Positions 53,461-62,418 are shown, counted from the stretch's first letter. The stretch is 64,000 bases of DNA from CTSoil-043 sp963821235 (GCA_963821235.1 CAWGCS010000001.1:2294001-2358000); one strand, 5' to 3'. The notes: generated by a model not told the origin, from the letters alone. Numbers and translations are program-made.

Positions 53461-53859
53461 ATGGATGGTCACCAGCGGCCGAAGCTGCCCCCCGACCTCG
53501 ACGCCGACTCCTTCGACGCGGCCCTCGCCGCCGCCATCGAGCACCTCCCCGACGAGTACCGGGCCCAGCTCGCGACGGTGGCGATCGTGATCGCCGATGA
53601 GGCGTCGCAAGAGGAGCTGCACTCGACCGGGGCGGGCGGGCTGCTGGGCCTCTATCGCGGCGTCCCGCGGACGGCCCTCGGGGCCAGCCACGCGGCTCTC
53701 CCCAGCACGATCACGCTCTACCGGGGACCCCTGACCCGGGTCTACCGCGACCCCGCGGCGCTGGCGGCCGGCGTCGAGGAAACCCTCCGCCACGAGCTGG
53801 CCCACCACCTCGGCATCTCTGACGCCCGCCTGGGCCAGCTGCGCCGCGGCGAGCGCTGA
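53461..53859 (+). CDS. Small metallopeptidase-like protein (Zincin_1 family)
   Basis: The 132-residue protein ends with VEETLRHELAHHLGISDARLGQL, in which HExxH (His111, Glu112, His115) and the following Gly-x-x-Asp match the single-domain zincins of PF06262. Upstream are LPDEYRAQLATVAIVIADE and ITLYRGPLTRVYRD, also typical of the family. Its biological substrate is unknown. The ATG at 53461 directly follows the repeat-rich region; there is no clear Shine-Dalgarno sequence. Confidence 0.85.
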   Translation: MDGHQRPKLPPDLDADSFDAALAAAIEHLPDEYRAQLATVAIVIADEASQEELHSTGAGGLLGLYRGVPRTALGASHAALPSTITLYRGPLTRVYRDPAALAAGVEETLRHELAHHLGISDARLGQLRRGER

Positions 53860-53901
53860 TCGGCGGGCGGCCCTACCCGCCGGAATGCCCGGCGGGCGGC
53901 C

Positions 53902-54165
53902 CTACCCGCCCGACACCGCCGGGATGACGTGAACGACCGCGTCGCGGCCCAAGGGGGTGCCGAGGCTGGCCCGCTCCCCGTCGACGAAGACGTTGAGGTG
54001 CTCGCGGATCGCCGGCCCGGCCGTGAGGAGTCGGTCCCGCATCCCCGGCAGGCGCGCCTCGAGCTCCTCGATCACCTCGCCGACCGTCCCGCCGGCGACG
54101 ACGCAGCGGCGCTCCGCCCCCGGGAAGAGGGCGACGAGCGAGCGGGGCAGGACGACGGTGGCCAC
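53902..54165 (-). CDS. MoaD/ThiS-family ubiquitin-like sulfur carrier
   Basis: The 87-residue protein begins VATVVLPRSLVALFPG, contains VGEVIEELEARLPGMRDRLL and LNVFVDGERA, and ends VHVIPAVSGG; the double glycine terminus is the site activated in MoaD/ThiS carriers. The start is the GTG at 54165, five bases after the stop of the beta-propeller gene. No E1-like or MoaE partner is nearby, so its pathway (molybdopterin, thiamine, other sulfur transfer) cannot be told. Confidence 0.85.
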   Translation of the reverse strand: MATVVLPRSLVALFPGAERRCVVAGGTVGEVIEELEARLPGMRDRLLTAGPAIREHLNVFVDGERASLGTPLGRDAVVHVIPAVSGG

Positions 54166-54170
54166 GACCG

Positions 54171-55247
54171 TCAGCCGTCGACGACGAGGGCCTCGACCGA
54201 CCAGACCGGCGGCAGCCGGGCGGCCGCCTGCTGCCAGCTGGCGCCCTCGTCGGCGCTGGTCCAGAGCTCGCCGCTTCCCGTCCCGAAGGCGACCCCGACC
54301 GGGTCGAGGCGATCCACCGCCATCGCCTCCCGCAGGACGCCGACGTAGGCGTGCTCCTGGGGCAGGCCGCGAGCCATGCGTTCCCAGCTCGCGCCGCGGT
54401 CGCGGGTCCGCCAGACAGCGGCCGCCGCGTCGGGCATGTAGCGGCCGCGGTCGGCGCCGTTGAGGGGGATGACCCAAGCCGTGGACGCGTCCCGCGGATG
54501 GCCGACCATGGGGAAGCCGAACTCGGATGGCAGGCCGGCCGTGATCTCGGTCCAGGCCAGGCCGCCGTCGTCGGAGCGGTAGACGCCGCAGTGGTTCTGC
54601 TGGTAGAGCGTCTCCGGCTCGCCGGCCGCCGCGAGGAGCTTGTGGACGCACTGGCCGAACACGGGATTCGGGTCCGGCTGGAAGCCGGCCCGCACGCCGC
54701 GGTTGCGGTGCTCCCAGGAGGCGCCTCCGTCGCGCGTCTCGAACGTCCCCACGGATGAGATCCCGACCCACATCCGGCGAGGGTCGCTGGCATGGGGGAC
54801 GATCGTGTGGAGGATGAGGCCGCCGTTCCCCGGCTGCCAGGCGGGTCGCGACGGATGCTCCGTCAGGCCGGACACGTGCGTCCACGTCGCGCCGCCGTCG
54901 TCGCTGCGGAAGAGGCCGGCCGGCTCGACACCGGCGTAGACCGCGCCGTGGGCGGCGGTGACGTTCCAGACCGTCGGGATCGCCGGACCGCTGTCACCGT
55001 AGGTCAGCCCGGCCGATGAATGGGTCCACGTCTCCCCCAGGTCGTCGGAGCGCCAGATCGCCGGACCGTACCAGGGGCTGCCGGCGGCGGCGTAGATCGT
55101 CCGGCCGGCAGGGTCGACGCCCAGGTCGTGGACCGGCCAGCCCTCGCAGAGCGGTCCCCGCAGGGACCAGGCCCGGCGAGCCCCGTCCGATTCCGCGATG
55201 AACGCCCCCTTGGCCGTCCCCACCAGCAGCAGCACCCGCGTCGCCAT
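54171..55247 (-). CDS. BNR/sialidase-like beta-propeller protein
   Basis: The 358-residue protein has repeated Asp-box motifs: IWRSDDLGETWTH, LFRSDDGGATWTH, TFETRDGGASWEH, VYRSDDGGLAWTE, VWRTRDRGASWER and LWTSADEGASWQQ. These give a six- or seven-bladed propeller of the sialidase/YCF48 type. It has no signal peptide, so it is probably cytosolic, and a sialidase activity is doubtful. The N-terminus VLLLVGTAKGAFIAESDG is shared by a group of 'exo-alpha-sialidase' annotations. The ATG at 55247 has GGGGAAGG upstream. A MoaD-like carrier gene follows after five bases. Confidence 0.8.
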   Translation of the reverse strand: MATRVLLLVGTAKGAFIAESDGARRAWSLRGPLCEGWPVHDLGVDPAGRTIYAAAGSPWYGPAIWRSDDLGETWTHSSAGLTYGDSGPAIPTVWNVTAAHGAVYAGVEPAGLFRSDDGGATWTHVSGLTEHPSRPAWQPGNGGLILHTIVPHASDPRRMWVGISSVGTFETRDGGASWEHRNRGVRAGFQPDPNPVFGQCVHKLLAAAGEPETLYQQNHCGVYRSDDGGLAWTEITAGLPSEFGFPMVGHPRDASTAWVIPLNGADRGRYMPDAAAAVWRTRDRGASWERMARGLPQEHAYVGVLREAMAVDRLDPVGVAFGTGSGELWTSADEGASWQQAAARLPPVWSVEALVVDG

Positions 55248-55310
55248 TGCCTTCCCCTCCTGTCGTCGAGCGGCTGTGGCGTGCCATCCTGCCACGCCGC
55301 GGGCGGCGCG

Positions 55311-56306
55311 TCAGGGGAACGAGGCGATCGCCGACACGAGGAGGTCGACGAAGCGGCCGCGGTCGATGTCGATGCCGGCCTCGACGTTGGCCGGCAGACC
55401 GCGCAGGCCCTCTCGGTCGACCACCGTCCGGCCGCGGGTCAGGTCGCCGCCGGTCTCCACGTCGACCCGCAGCAGGCTGGTGGTCACGAGCCCCGGGGCC
55501 GCCAGGTGGGCAACCGCCACCGCGTCGTGGATGGGCGAGCCGTCCCAGCCGTAGCGCCGCCGATGGTAGACGGCGAAGAAGCGGAGGAGGTCGACCCAGA
55601 CGCGAGCGATCCGCGTCCCCATGGCCTCCAGGCGGGCCACGTCGGTCTCCAGGAAGAGGGCCCGGTGGGTCACGTCGAGACCCATCATGGAGATCGGGAT
55701 GCCGCTCCCGAAGACGATCGCGGCCGCCTCCGGGTCCTGCCAGACGTTGAACTCGGCGGAGGCGGTGGTGTTCCCCTCGCCGAGCGAGCCGCCCATCAGG
55801 CAGATCCGCTCGATCCCCTCGCGGATCCGCGGGCGGGCGCGCAGGAGGAGGGCCACGTTGGTCAGGGGACCCGTCGCCACCAGCGTGACCGGCCGGTCCG
55901 AGCCGGCCACCAGGGCCTCGGTCAGGCCGAGCGCGCCCTCCGGCCGCGCGGCCGCCGCGGGCTCCGGGAGGTCGGCGCCGTCGAGGCCGCTCTCGCCGTG
56001 GAACTCGACCGGGATCCAGTTCTCCCGCAGCAGCGCCCGCTCGGCCCCGGGCGCGACCGGGACGTCGCTCCGGCCGAGGAGGGCCAGCACGCGCAGGGCG
56101 TTGCGGGTCGTGTTCGAGAGCGGTGAGTTGCCGCCGACGGTCGTGATCCCGAGCACCCGCAGCTCGGGGCGGGCGAGGGCCAGGGTGATCGCCAGGGCGT
56201 CGTCGTGGCCGGGGTCGCAGTCGAGGACGACCGGGCGCGGCCCGCCGCGCCCGCCGGCGTCGTCGGCCGCCGGGCGGACGCCGCCGAGCGGAGTGACCTG
56301 CGGCAC
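55311..56306 (-). CDS. Inosine/uridine-preferring nucleoside hydrolase
   Basis: The calcium-binding motif VLDCDPGHDDALAI near the N-terminus, GNSPLSNTTRNALRVL, the ribose-binding LVATGPLTNVALLLRA, GGSLGEGNTTASAEFNVWQDPEAA (read in two parts) and SPIHDAVAVAHL define nucleoside N-ribohydrolases. The enzyme splits nucleosides into base and ribose. At 331 residues it has the usual length. The GTG start at 56306 has GGGAGG upstream. It closes the BMP-type transporter cluster, which implies that the imported solute is a nucleoside. Confidence 0.94.
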   Translation of the reverse strand: MPQVTPLGGVRPAADDAGGRGGPRPVVLDCDPGHDDALAITLALARPELRVLGITTVGGNSPLSNTTRNALRVLALLGRSDVPVAPGAERALLRENWIPVEFHGESGLDGADLPEPAAAARPEGALGLTEALVAGSDRPVTLVATGPLTNVALLLRARPRIREGIERICLMGGSLGEGNTTASAEFNVWQDPEAAAIVFGSGIPISMMGLDVTHRALFLETDVARLEAMGTRIARVWVDLLRFFAVYHRRRYGWDGSPIHDAVAVAHLAAPGLVTTSLLRVDVETGGDLTRGRTVVDREGLRGLPANVEAGIDIDRGRFVDLLVSAIASFP

Positions 56307-56341
56307 GGTGGCGTCCTCCCGGCAACCGCTCCCCTGCCCGC

Positions 56342-57610
56342 TCACTCCTTGCGGTACGGCTTCCCGTCGGCCTCCGGCGCCCGGACCCGGCCGACGAGGC
56401 CGGCCACGACGATGATCGTGACGAGGTACGGGGTCATGAGGAGGAACTCGGACGGGATCGGCACGGCCAGGATGGAGAGGCGGGCCTGGAGCGAGTCGGC
56501 GAAGCCGAAGACGAGGCTCGCCAGGAAGGCCCCGACCGGGTTCCAGCCGCCGAAGATCATGGCCGCCAGGCCGATGAAGCCGCGGCCGGCCGACATGTTC
56601 TGGTCGAAGCTGCCCGTCGAGCCGATGGTCAGGTAGGCGCCGCCGATTCCGGCCACCATGCCGGCCAGGACGACGTTCGTGTAGCGGATGCGGAGGACGT
56701 TGATGCCGACGGTGTCGGCCGCCTTCGGATGCTCCCCGACCGCCCTGACCCGGAGACCCCACCGCGTCCGGAAGAGGGCGACGTTGATGACGATCACGAG
56801 GATGAGCATCCCGTAGACGAAGACGTTGTGGTTGAAGAGGATCGGGCCGACGACCGGGATGTCGGAGAGGCCGGGGATCGCGAACGGCGTCAGCCGCGGC
56901 GGATTGTTGAGCTCGGGGTTCGTCTGCAGGACGCGGGCCGAGATGAAGCTGGTGATGCCCAGGGAGAAGATGTTGATCACGGTGCCGGCGATGATCTGGT
57001 CGACGAAGTAGCGGATGGCCAGGATGGCCAGGACCAGGGCCAGCAGGGCCCCGACCAGCGCCGCCCCGGCGACGCCGACCCAGGGGTTGGCGGCGATGCT
57101 CGCCACGACCGCGCCGGTGAAGGCGCCGGCCAGGAGCATCCCCTCGATGGCGATGTTCACCACCCCGGCCCGCTCGCAGAGGAGGCCGCTGAGGGCGGCC
57201 ATCGTGAGCGGCGTCGCCCGCTGGACGGTGGTCTGGATGATCCCGACGAGCGAGACGGACTTGTCTGCCGTCGCCCACGTCAGGAACGAGAAGGTGAAGG
57301 CGAGGGCGACGAGGCCCAGCACGGCCGCCCAGCGGGACCCGAAGCCGCGCACCAGCTGGACGGCGCCGCCGAAGGCGCAGAGCGCCGCCAGGATCCAGGC
57401 CGTGGCCCCGCTCGGCAGCACGAGGTCCGGCAGCTTCACCGCCGGGTTGGGGCCCAGGTTGAGGCCGAAGGCCGACTGGGAGCCGTCGGGAACCTGGGTG
57501 AAGACGACGGCGATGACCGCCGCCAGGGCGAGGTAGACGATCCCGAGGACGCGCTGGCGAGTCAGGCCCGCGGGGCGCGCCTCGGTGGCGATGGCGACGG
57601 CGGCGCTCAC
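56342..57610 (-). CDS. BMP-type nucleoside ABC transporter, permease 2
   Basis: A 422-residue membrane protein of the BPD_transp_2 group. After two helices comes the diagnostic block QRATPLTMAALSGLLCERAG, then VVNIAIEGMLLAGAFTGA, FVDQIIAGTVINIFSLGIT, RAVGEHPKAADTVGINV and RGFIGLAAMIFGGWNPVGAF. This matches the YufQ/NupQ-like second permease. The GTG at 57610 overlaps the stop of permease 1 (GTGA), so the two are co-translated. Confidence 0.93.
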   Translation of the reverse strand: MSAAVAIATEARPAGLTRQRVLGIVYLALAAVIAVVFTQVPDGSQSAFGLNLGPNPAVKLPDLVLPSGATAWILAALCAFGGAVQLVRGFGSRWAAVLGLVALAFTFSFLTWATADKSVSLVGIIQTTVQRATPLTMAALSGLLCERAGVVNIAIEGMLLAGAFTGAVVASIAANPWVGVAGAALVGALLALVLAILAIRYFVDQIIAGTVINIFSLGITSFISARVLQTNPELNNPPRLTPFAIPGLSDIPVVGPILFNHNVFVYGMLILVIVINVALFRTRWGLRVRAVGEHPKAADTVGINVLRIRYTNVVLAGMVAGIGGAYLTIGSTGSFDQNMSAGRGFIGLAAMIFGGWNPVGAFLASLVFGFADSLQARLSILAVPIPSEFLLMTPYLVTIIVVAGLVGRVRAPEADGKPYRKE

Positions 57611-58890
57611 GAGCCCCACCCCTTGGCGAAGACCTCGGTTCCGGTCACCTGCTCGGTGCGAAGGCGGTAGATCCCCCGCACGAGGGCCGGCGCGGCGACG
57701 AACATGATGACGAGGGCCTGGATCACCACGACCAGGTCGATGGGGATCCCCGTCGCCGCCTGCATCGGTGTCGCCCCGGCCCGCAGGGCGCCGAACAGGA
57801 AGGCGGCCAGGACGACGCCGAGCGGCCGCGAGCCGCCGATGAGGGCGACGGCGATGCCGTCGAAGCCCCAGCCCGGCGAGAAGCCCGGCGTCAGGGTCCG
57901 ACTGGGACCCAGGACCTGGGTCGTCCCGGCCAGGCCGGCCAGGCCGCCGCAGATGAGCATCGTGAGGACCATCGTCCGCCCGATGCTCATGCCGGCGTAG
58001 CGCGCCGCCCCCGGATTGAGGCCGACCGCCCGGAACTCGAAGCCGCGGATGGATCGGAAGAGGAGCCAGGAGACGCCAACGGCGACGAGCAGGGCGAGGA
58101 TCGTCGAGAAGTTGGCCCGCAGCGCGGCATCGTCGATGAAGCGCGGGAAGGCCCCCGAGTCCGGGATGAGCTTGGAGATCGGGTCGTTGCGGCCCGGGCG
58201 CTGGAAGACGGTCGTCTTGAGGACCCAGTCCAGCAGCCGGTAGCTCGTGTAGTTGAGCATGATCGTGACGATCACCTCGTGAGCCCCGGTGCGGGCCTTG
58301 AGGAGGCCCGGGATGAAGCCCCACAGGGCCCCGCCCGCGAAGCCGGCGAGGATCGCCAACGGGAGGTGAATGAAGATCGGCAGCCCGGTGATGGAGAAGC
58401 CGGCGAACGTCGCGAAGATGGCCCCGACGTAGAGCTGGCCCTCGGCGCCGATGTTGAAGAGCCCCGACCGGAAGCCGAGGGCGACCGAGAGCCCCGTGAA
58501 GATGAGGGGCGTCGAGTTGAGGACCGTCTCGCTGATGGGCACGAACGCACGCGCCATCAGCTTCGTGTCGCCGGAGCCGATGGCGTCCGCGATCTGGCCG
58601 GGGTTCCCGAGGGCGCCGGTCAGGAGCGCGCTGTAGGCGTTGACGACCTGCGAGATGGCCCGCTGCAGGGCGGCGCCCGGGTCCGAGACCAGGAGCTTGA
58701 GGGTGTCCGGGTCGGAGAAGACGATGACGAGTGCCCCCACGATGAAGGCCGTGAGGATGGACAGGGACGGCACCAGGGCCCGCCGGGCGAGTCCGGCGGC
58801 CCGCCCCCGGCGCTCCTCGGCGACCGGCGCGACCGGGGCATCAAGGTCGGGCACGACGGGCGTCGCCGTCCCGGGCCCGGGCTCGCTCAT
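57607..58890 (-). CDS. BMP-type nucleoside ABC transporter, permease 1
   Basis: A 427-residue membrane protein of the BPD_transp_2 group, with LIFTGLSVALGFRSGLFNIGAEGQ (read in two parts), AGFAGGALWGFIPGLLKARTGAHEVIVTIM in pieces, and RAVGLNPGAARYAGMSIGRT, the usual features of the YufP/NupP-like first permease. About 40 extra N-terminal residues are disordered. Its ATG overlaps the stop of the ATPase gene (ATGA). It should pair with permease 2 to form the channel. Confidence 0.93.
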   Translation of the reverse strand: MSEPGPGTATPVVPDLDAPVAPVAEERRGRAAGLARRALVPSLSILTAFIVGALVIVFSDPDTLKLLVSDPGAALQRAISQVVNAYSALLTGALGNPGQIADAIGSGDTKLMARAFVPISETVLNSTPLIFTGLSVALGFRSGLFNIGAEGQLYVGAIFATFAGFSITGLPIFIHLPLAILAGFAGGALWGFIPGLLKARTGAHEVIVTIMLNYTSYRLLDWVLKTTVFQRPGRNDPISKLIPDSGAFPRFIDDAALRANFSTILALLVAVGVSWLLFRSIRGFEFRAVGLNPGAARYAGMSIGRTMVLTMLICGGLAGLAGTTQVLGPSRTLTPGFSPGWGFDGIAVALIGGSRPLGVVLAAFLFGALRAGATPMQAATGIPIDLVVVIQALVIMFVAAPALVRGIYRLRTEQVTGTEVFAKGWGS

Positions 58891-60473
58891 GCCTCTCCCT
58901 CCGATGCCACCGCGACGGGAACCGCCGCGGCGCCCGTTCCGGTCCCCGGCGGGGTCGCGCCGTCGCCGCCTTCGCCCGAGCCGCCCATCAGGAGCCCGAG
59001 GCGCTCAGGGGTCGCCTCGGCCGGATCGAGGATGTCGACGATGCGGCCCTGGTACATGACCGCGATCCGGTCGCCGAGGGCCAGGATCTCGTCGAGCTCG
59101 GTCGAGACGATCACGACGGCCGTTCCCTCGTCGCGCTTCTCGACGATGCGGCGGTGGATGTACTCGATCGAGCCGACGTCGAGGCCGCGCGTCGGCTGGG
59201 CGGCGACGAGCAGCTTCAGCGGGCGGCTGAACTCGCGCGCCACGATGACCTTCTGCTGGTTGCCCCCCGATAGGTTCCCGACGTCGTTGAAGACCGTCGG
59301 CGTCCGCACGTCGTACTGGCTGACGAGCTCGCTGGCGGTGGCCAGGATCGCGTCGCGGTTCATCTGCAGCCCGTCCGAGTAGGGCTTCAGGTGGTACGAG
59401 TTGAGGATGAGGTTCTCGGCCACCGTGAAGCCGGGGACCAGGCCCTCCTCGAGCCGGTCCTCCGGGATGTGCCCCACCCCGGCCTCGAAGACGTGGCGGG
59501 GGGACGGCTTCACCCGCGACCCGCAGATGTCGATCTCGCCGCCGACCGGGGCCCGCATCCCGGTGATCGCCTCCACCAGCTCGGTCTGGCCGTTGCCCTG
59601 CACGCCGGCGACGGCCACGATCTCCCCGGCCCGCACGGTCAGGTCGACGCCGCCGACGGCGAGGTGGCCGCGGTCGTCCCGCACGGACAGGCCGCGGACC
59701 TCGAGCACCGGGTCGCCGGGGTGGGCCTCCGGCTTCGTGACCTGGAGCTGGACGGGGCGGCCGACCATCATCCGGGCCAGCTCGCCCTCGTTCGTCTCGG
59801 CCGGCGTCGTGATGCCGGCGACCTTGCCGCGCCGGAGGACCGTGATCCGGTCGGCGATCTCCAGGACCTCGTTGAGCTTGTGGGTGATGAAGATGATCGA
59901 GGTGCCCGCCACGGCCAGCGAGCGCATCACCTCGAAGAGCTCCTGGTCCTCCTGCGGAGTGAGGACGGCCGTCGGCTCGTCGAGGATGAGGACGTCGGAC
60001 CGCCGATACAGCGCCTTGATGATCTCGACGCGCTGGCGGATGCCGACGGGGAGGTCCTCCACCACGGCGTCGGGGTCGACGTGGAGGCCGTGGCGCTCCG
60101 AGACCTCCACGATCCGCCGTCGCGCGTCCGGGCGGTCGAGGAACCCGAAGGGGCCGCGCGTCGGCTCGACGCCGAGGGTGACGTTCTCGGCCACCGTGAA
60201 GACGGGCACCAGCATGAAGTGCTGGTGGACCATCCCGATGCCGGCCCGGATGGCGTCGCCGGGACCCTGGAAGCGGACGGGCACGTCGTCGACCAGGATC
60301 TCGCCCTCGTCCGGGTGGTAGAGCCCGTAGAGGACGTTCATGAGCGTCGACTTGCCCGCGCCATTCTCGCCGAGGAGGGCGTGGATCTCGCCGGGTTGGA
60401 CCAGGAGGTCGACGCCGTCGTTGGCGATCACGCCGGGAAAGCGCTTGCCGATGCCGCGCAGCTCGAGCTTCAC
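58887..60473 (-). CDS. BMP-type nucleoside ABC transporter, ATP-binding protein
   Basis: Two ABC domains lie on one 528-residue chain. The first has LLGENGAGKSTLMNVLYG, LPVGIRQRVEIIKAL and LILDEPTAVLTPQE, the second the typical divergent P-loop VAGVQGNGQTELVEAI with VGNLSGGNQQKVIVAREF. This is the YufO/NupO pattern for nucleoside-type importers related to sugar transporters. The C-terminal 30 residues are Gly/Ala-rich. The GTG start at 60473 lies 86 bases after the lipoprotein gene, with a strong hairpin between them. Confidence 0.94.
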   Translation of the reverse strand: MKLELRGIGKRFPGVIANDGVDLLVQPGEIHALLGENGAGKSTLMNVLYGLYHPDEGEILVDDVPVRFQGPGDAIRAGIGMVHQHFMLVPVFTVAENVTLGVEPTRGPFGFLDRPDARRRIVEVSERHGLHVDPDAVVEDLPVGIRQRVEIIKALYRRSDVLILDEPTAVLTPQEDQELFEVMRSLAVAGTSIIFITHKLNEVLEIADRITVLRRGKVAGITTPAETNEGELARMMVGRPVQLQVTKPEAHPGDPVLEVRGLSVRDDRGHLAVGGVDLTVRAGEIVAVAGVQGNGQTELVEAITGMRAPVGGEIDICGSRVKPSPRHVFEAGVGHIPEDRLEEGLVPGFTVAENLILNSYHLKPYSDGLQMNRDAILATASELVSQYDVRTPTVFNDVGNLSGGNQQKVIVAREFSRPLKLLVAAQPTRGLDVGSIEYIHRRIVEKRDEGTAVVIVSTELDEILALGDRIAVMYQGRIVDILDPAEATPERLGLLMGGSGEGGDGATPPGTGTGAAAVPVAVASEGEA

Positions 60474-60494
60474 GGTGCCGTCGGTCTCCGCTTG

Positions 60495-60528
60495 CGACGA
60501 GCGGCGCCCCGGAGGGCGCCGCTCGTCG
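60495..60528 (-). terminator. Perfect 15-bp hairpin with UCCG tetraloop between BMP lipoprotein and ATPase genes
   Basis: Arms 60495-60509 and 60514-60528 are exactly complementary; on the minus strand the loop is TCCG closed by C-G, as in the hairpin at 15295-15326. Lying between the first and second genes of the transporter operon, it may be a partial terminator or 3'-end protector that raises lipoprotein over ATPase and permease levels. Confidence 0.65.
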
Positions 60529-60559
60529 GATGTGAGATGCCGCTTGGTGGCGGGATCCG

Positions 60560-61696
60560 CTAGGGCGCGAAGTAGTCGGCGACCTTGACCGACCCGTCGA
60601 TGATCTTCGCCTTGAGGGCGTCGATCCCCGACTTGAGCGCGGCCGGGACCGCGCTGTCGAAGTCGTGGAACGGGGCAAGCCCGACGCCCTCGTTGGCGAG
60701 GGTGCCGACGTAGACGCCGCCCTTGAAGGTGCCGTCGGCGACTTCCTTGACCGATTCCTTCACCGCGTTGTCGATCCGCTTGATGATGGAGGTCAGGGTG
60801 ACGTCGCCGTACTCGGACGCCGTGACGTACTGGTCGGTGTCGACGCCGATGAGCATCACGCCCTGGGCCTTCGCCTCCTGGACGGCGGCGGCGGCGCCGA
60901 GGCCGACGGGCCCGGCGACCGGGACGATGACGTCCGCGCCTTCCTGGATGAAGCCCTGGGTGAGCTGCTTGCCCTTGTCCTTGTCGGAGAAGTCGCCGGT
61001 GAAGGAGCCGTCCTTCTTGACCGCGTCCCAGCCCAGGAGCTTGACGCTGGTGCCGTTCTCCTTGTTGTAGTAGTTGATCCCGGCCGCGAGGCCGTCCATG
61101 AAGATCGTGACCGGCGGGATGTTGATGCCGCCGAAGGTGCCGACGGCACCGGACTTGCTCATCCCGGCCGCGAGGTAGCCGGCGAGCATCGCCGCCTCAT
61201 CGGTCTGGAAGGTCAGGCCGAGGATGTTGGCGACGGTCGGGTCGTACGAGGAGTCGACGATGGAGAACTTCTGATCCGGATTCGCCTCGGCCGCAGCCTT
61301 GGTCGCGTCCGCCAGGAGGAAGCCGACCGTCACGATGATGTCGCACTTCTCGCCGATGAACGTGTCGATGTTCCGGGCGTAGTCCGTCTCTGCCGTGGAC
61401 TCGAGGAACTTGATTTCCTGGGCGATGCCCTCGGTCTTGGCATCCTCGAGGCCCTTCCAGGCGTTGGCGTTGAAGCCCTTGTCGTCGATGCCGCCGGTGT
61501 CGCTGACCTCGCAGGCCTTGGCGACCGACGCCGGGGCCGGGGTCGGGGCCTCGGTCGGGGCGGGCGTCGCCGCCTCGGTCGGGGCGGGCGTCGGCGCCGC
61601 GGTCGGGGCCGGAGTCGGCGTGGCGCCACCGCCGCAGGCGGCGAACAGGATAGCGGCTGCTGCGAGCGTGACGAGCAGCCCACGAGACGTGCGCAA
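60560..61696 (-). CDS. BMP family (Med/BmpA-like) nucleoside-binding lipoprotein
   Basis: A signal peptide ends in LAAAAILFAACGGG, a lipobox with Phe at the -3 position, so it is probably a lipoprotein. A Thr/Pro/Ala linker follows, then the Bmp domain: GGIDDKGFNANAWKGLEDA, VGFLLADATKAAAEANPDQ, ILGLTFQTDEAAMLAGYLA, DVIVPVAGPVGLGAAAAV and GVDTDQYVTASEYGDV. These bind purine nucleosides in known cases. The start is TTG at 61696: AGGAGG lies seven bases before it, inside the sequence that a GTG start at 61723 would translate. Hence 378 residues. Confidence 0.94.
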   Translation of the reverse strand: MRTSRGLLVTLAAAAILFAACGGGATPTPAPTAAPTPAPTEAATPAPTEAPTPAPASVAKACEVSDTGGIDDKGFNANAWKGLEDAKTEGIAQEIKFLESTAETDYARNIDTFIGEKCDIIVTVGFLLADATKAAAEANPDQKFSIVDSSYDPTVANILGLTFQTDEAAMLAGYLAAGMSKSGAVGTFGGINIPPVTIFMDGLAAGINYYNKENGTSVKLLGWDAVKKDGSFTGDFSDKDKGKQLTQGFIQEGADVIVPVAGPVGLGAAAAVQEAKAQGVMLIGVDTDQYVTASEYGDVTLTSIIKRIDNAVKESVKEVADGTFKGGVYVGTLANEGVGLAPFHDFDSAVPAALKSGIDALKAKIIDGSVKVADYFAP

Positions 61697-61703
61697 GGAC
61701 TCT

Positions 61704-61709
61704 CCTCCT
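61704..61709 (-). promoter_or_regulatory. Shine-Dalgarno sequence fixing the TTG start of the BMP lipoprotein
   Basis: AGGAGG on the minus strand, within AAAAGGAGGAG, is seven bases before TTG 61696. It is the strongest ribosome binding site in the window and supports TTG over the in-frame GTG at 61723. Confidence 0.75.
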
Positions 61710-61861
61710 TTTGCGCTGCCCACGCGCCGGGGCCGGGATACGGCCGGGCTGCGGGGCGTGACTGGGGATCACACCCGCCTCCTGCGGGGCGATCGAGAGA
61801 CCGGTGGTCCGGTTCGAGTGGAGTATGCACGCCCCGCAATGGCGCGTGCAATGATCCGGAC

Positions 61862-62344
61862 ATGGACCCGGTCGACCGCGCGCGCCTCTCCGACCTGCTC
61901 GACGTACAGGAGGGACGAGGCCCCGTCCCGCTGCTCGAGGATGCTGCGATCGCCGGCCTCCTGGCGTCGTGGCCGCGGGTCGCTCTCGTGGGTGCCTCCG
62001 ACCGGCCGGGGCGCCCCTCCCTCGAGGTCTTCCGGACGCTCCTGCGAGCCGGCATCGACGCCGTGCCGGTGACGCCGCGCTTCGCGACCGTCGCTGGCGT
62101 GCCGGCCCATCCCGACCTCGCCGCGGCAGTGGCCGCCTCCGGCGCGTTCGACGTGGTCGATGTCTTCCGGCGGGCCGAGGACTGCCCCCTCCACGCCCGC
62201 GAGGCGGTCGCGGCTGGCGCCCGCGTCCTCTGGCTGCAGCTCGGCATCGTCAGCTGGGAGGCCGCCCGGATCGCGCACGAGGCCGGCCTGGCGGTCGTGA
62301 TGGACCGCTGCCTCTCCGTTGAGCTGGCCCGCCTGCGCCGTTGA
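61862..62344 (+). CDS. CoA-binding (YccU/YneT-like) protein
   Basis: The 160-residue Rossmann-type protein contains RVALVGASDRPGRPSLEVF, DAVPVTPRFATVAGVPAHPDL, DVVDVFRRAEDCP, LWLQLGIVSWEAARIA and VVMDRCLSVELARL, matching CoA_binding_2 proteins, except that the usual ending 'MD.C...E' is here MDRCLSVE. About 30 extra residues precede the domain. The role of the family is not settled. ATG at 61862, diverging from the BMP gene. Confidence 0.88.
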   Translation: MDPVDRARLSDLLDVQEGRGPVPLLEDAAIAGLLASWPRVALVGASDRPGRPSLEVFRTLLRAGIDAVPVTPRFATVAGVPAHPDLAAAVAASGAFDVVDVFRRAEDCPLHAREAVAAGARVLWLQLGIVSWEAARIAHEAGLAVVMDRCLSVELARLRR

Positions 62345-62418
62345 AGTCGCCAGGGGGCGCGAGGGTGCCGGGGCTTGCGGTGCCAGGGCGCGATCCCCCG
62401 CCCGGCCGCCGGGCGGGA

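Noticed and set aside
54171..55247. Secreted sialidase
   Set aside because: There is no signal peptide, and Asp-box repeats alone occur in many non-sialidase propellers.
61751..61778. Stem-loop in the leader of the BMP lipoprotein gene as a possible riboswitch
   Set aside because: The stem has an internal loop and no match to a purine or other riboswitch core that I could recognise.
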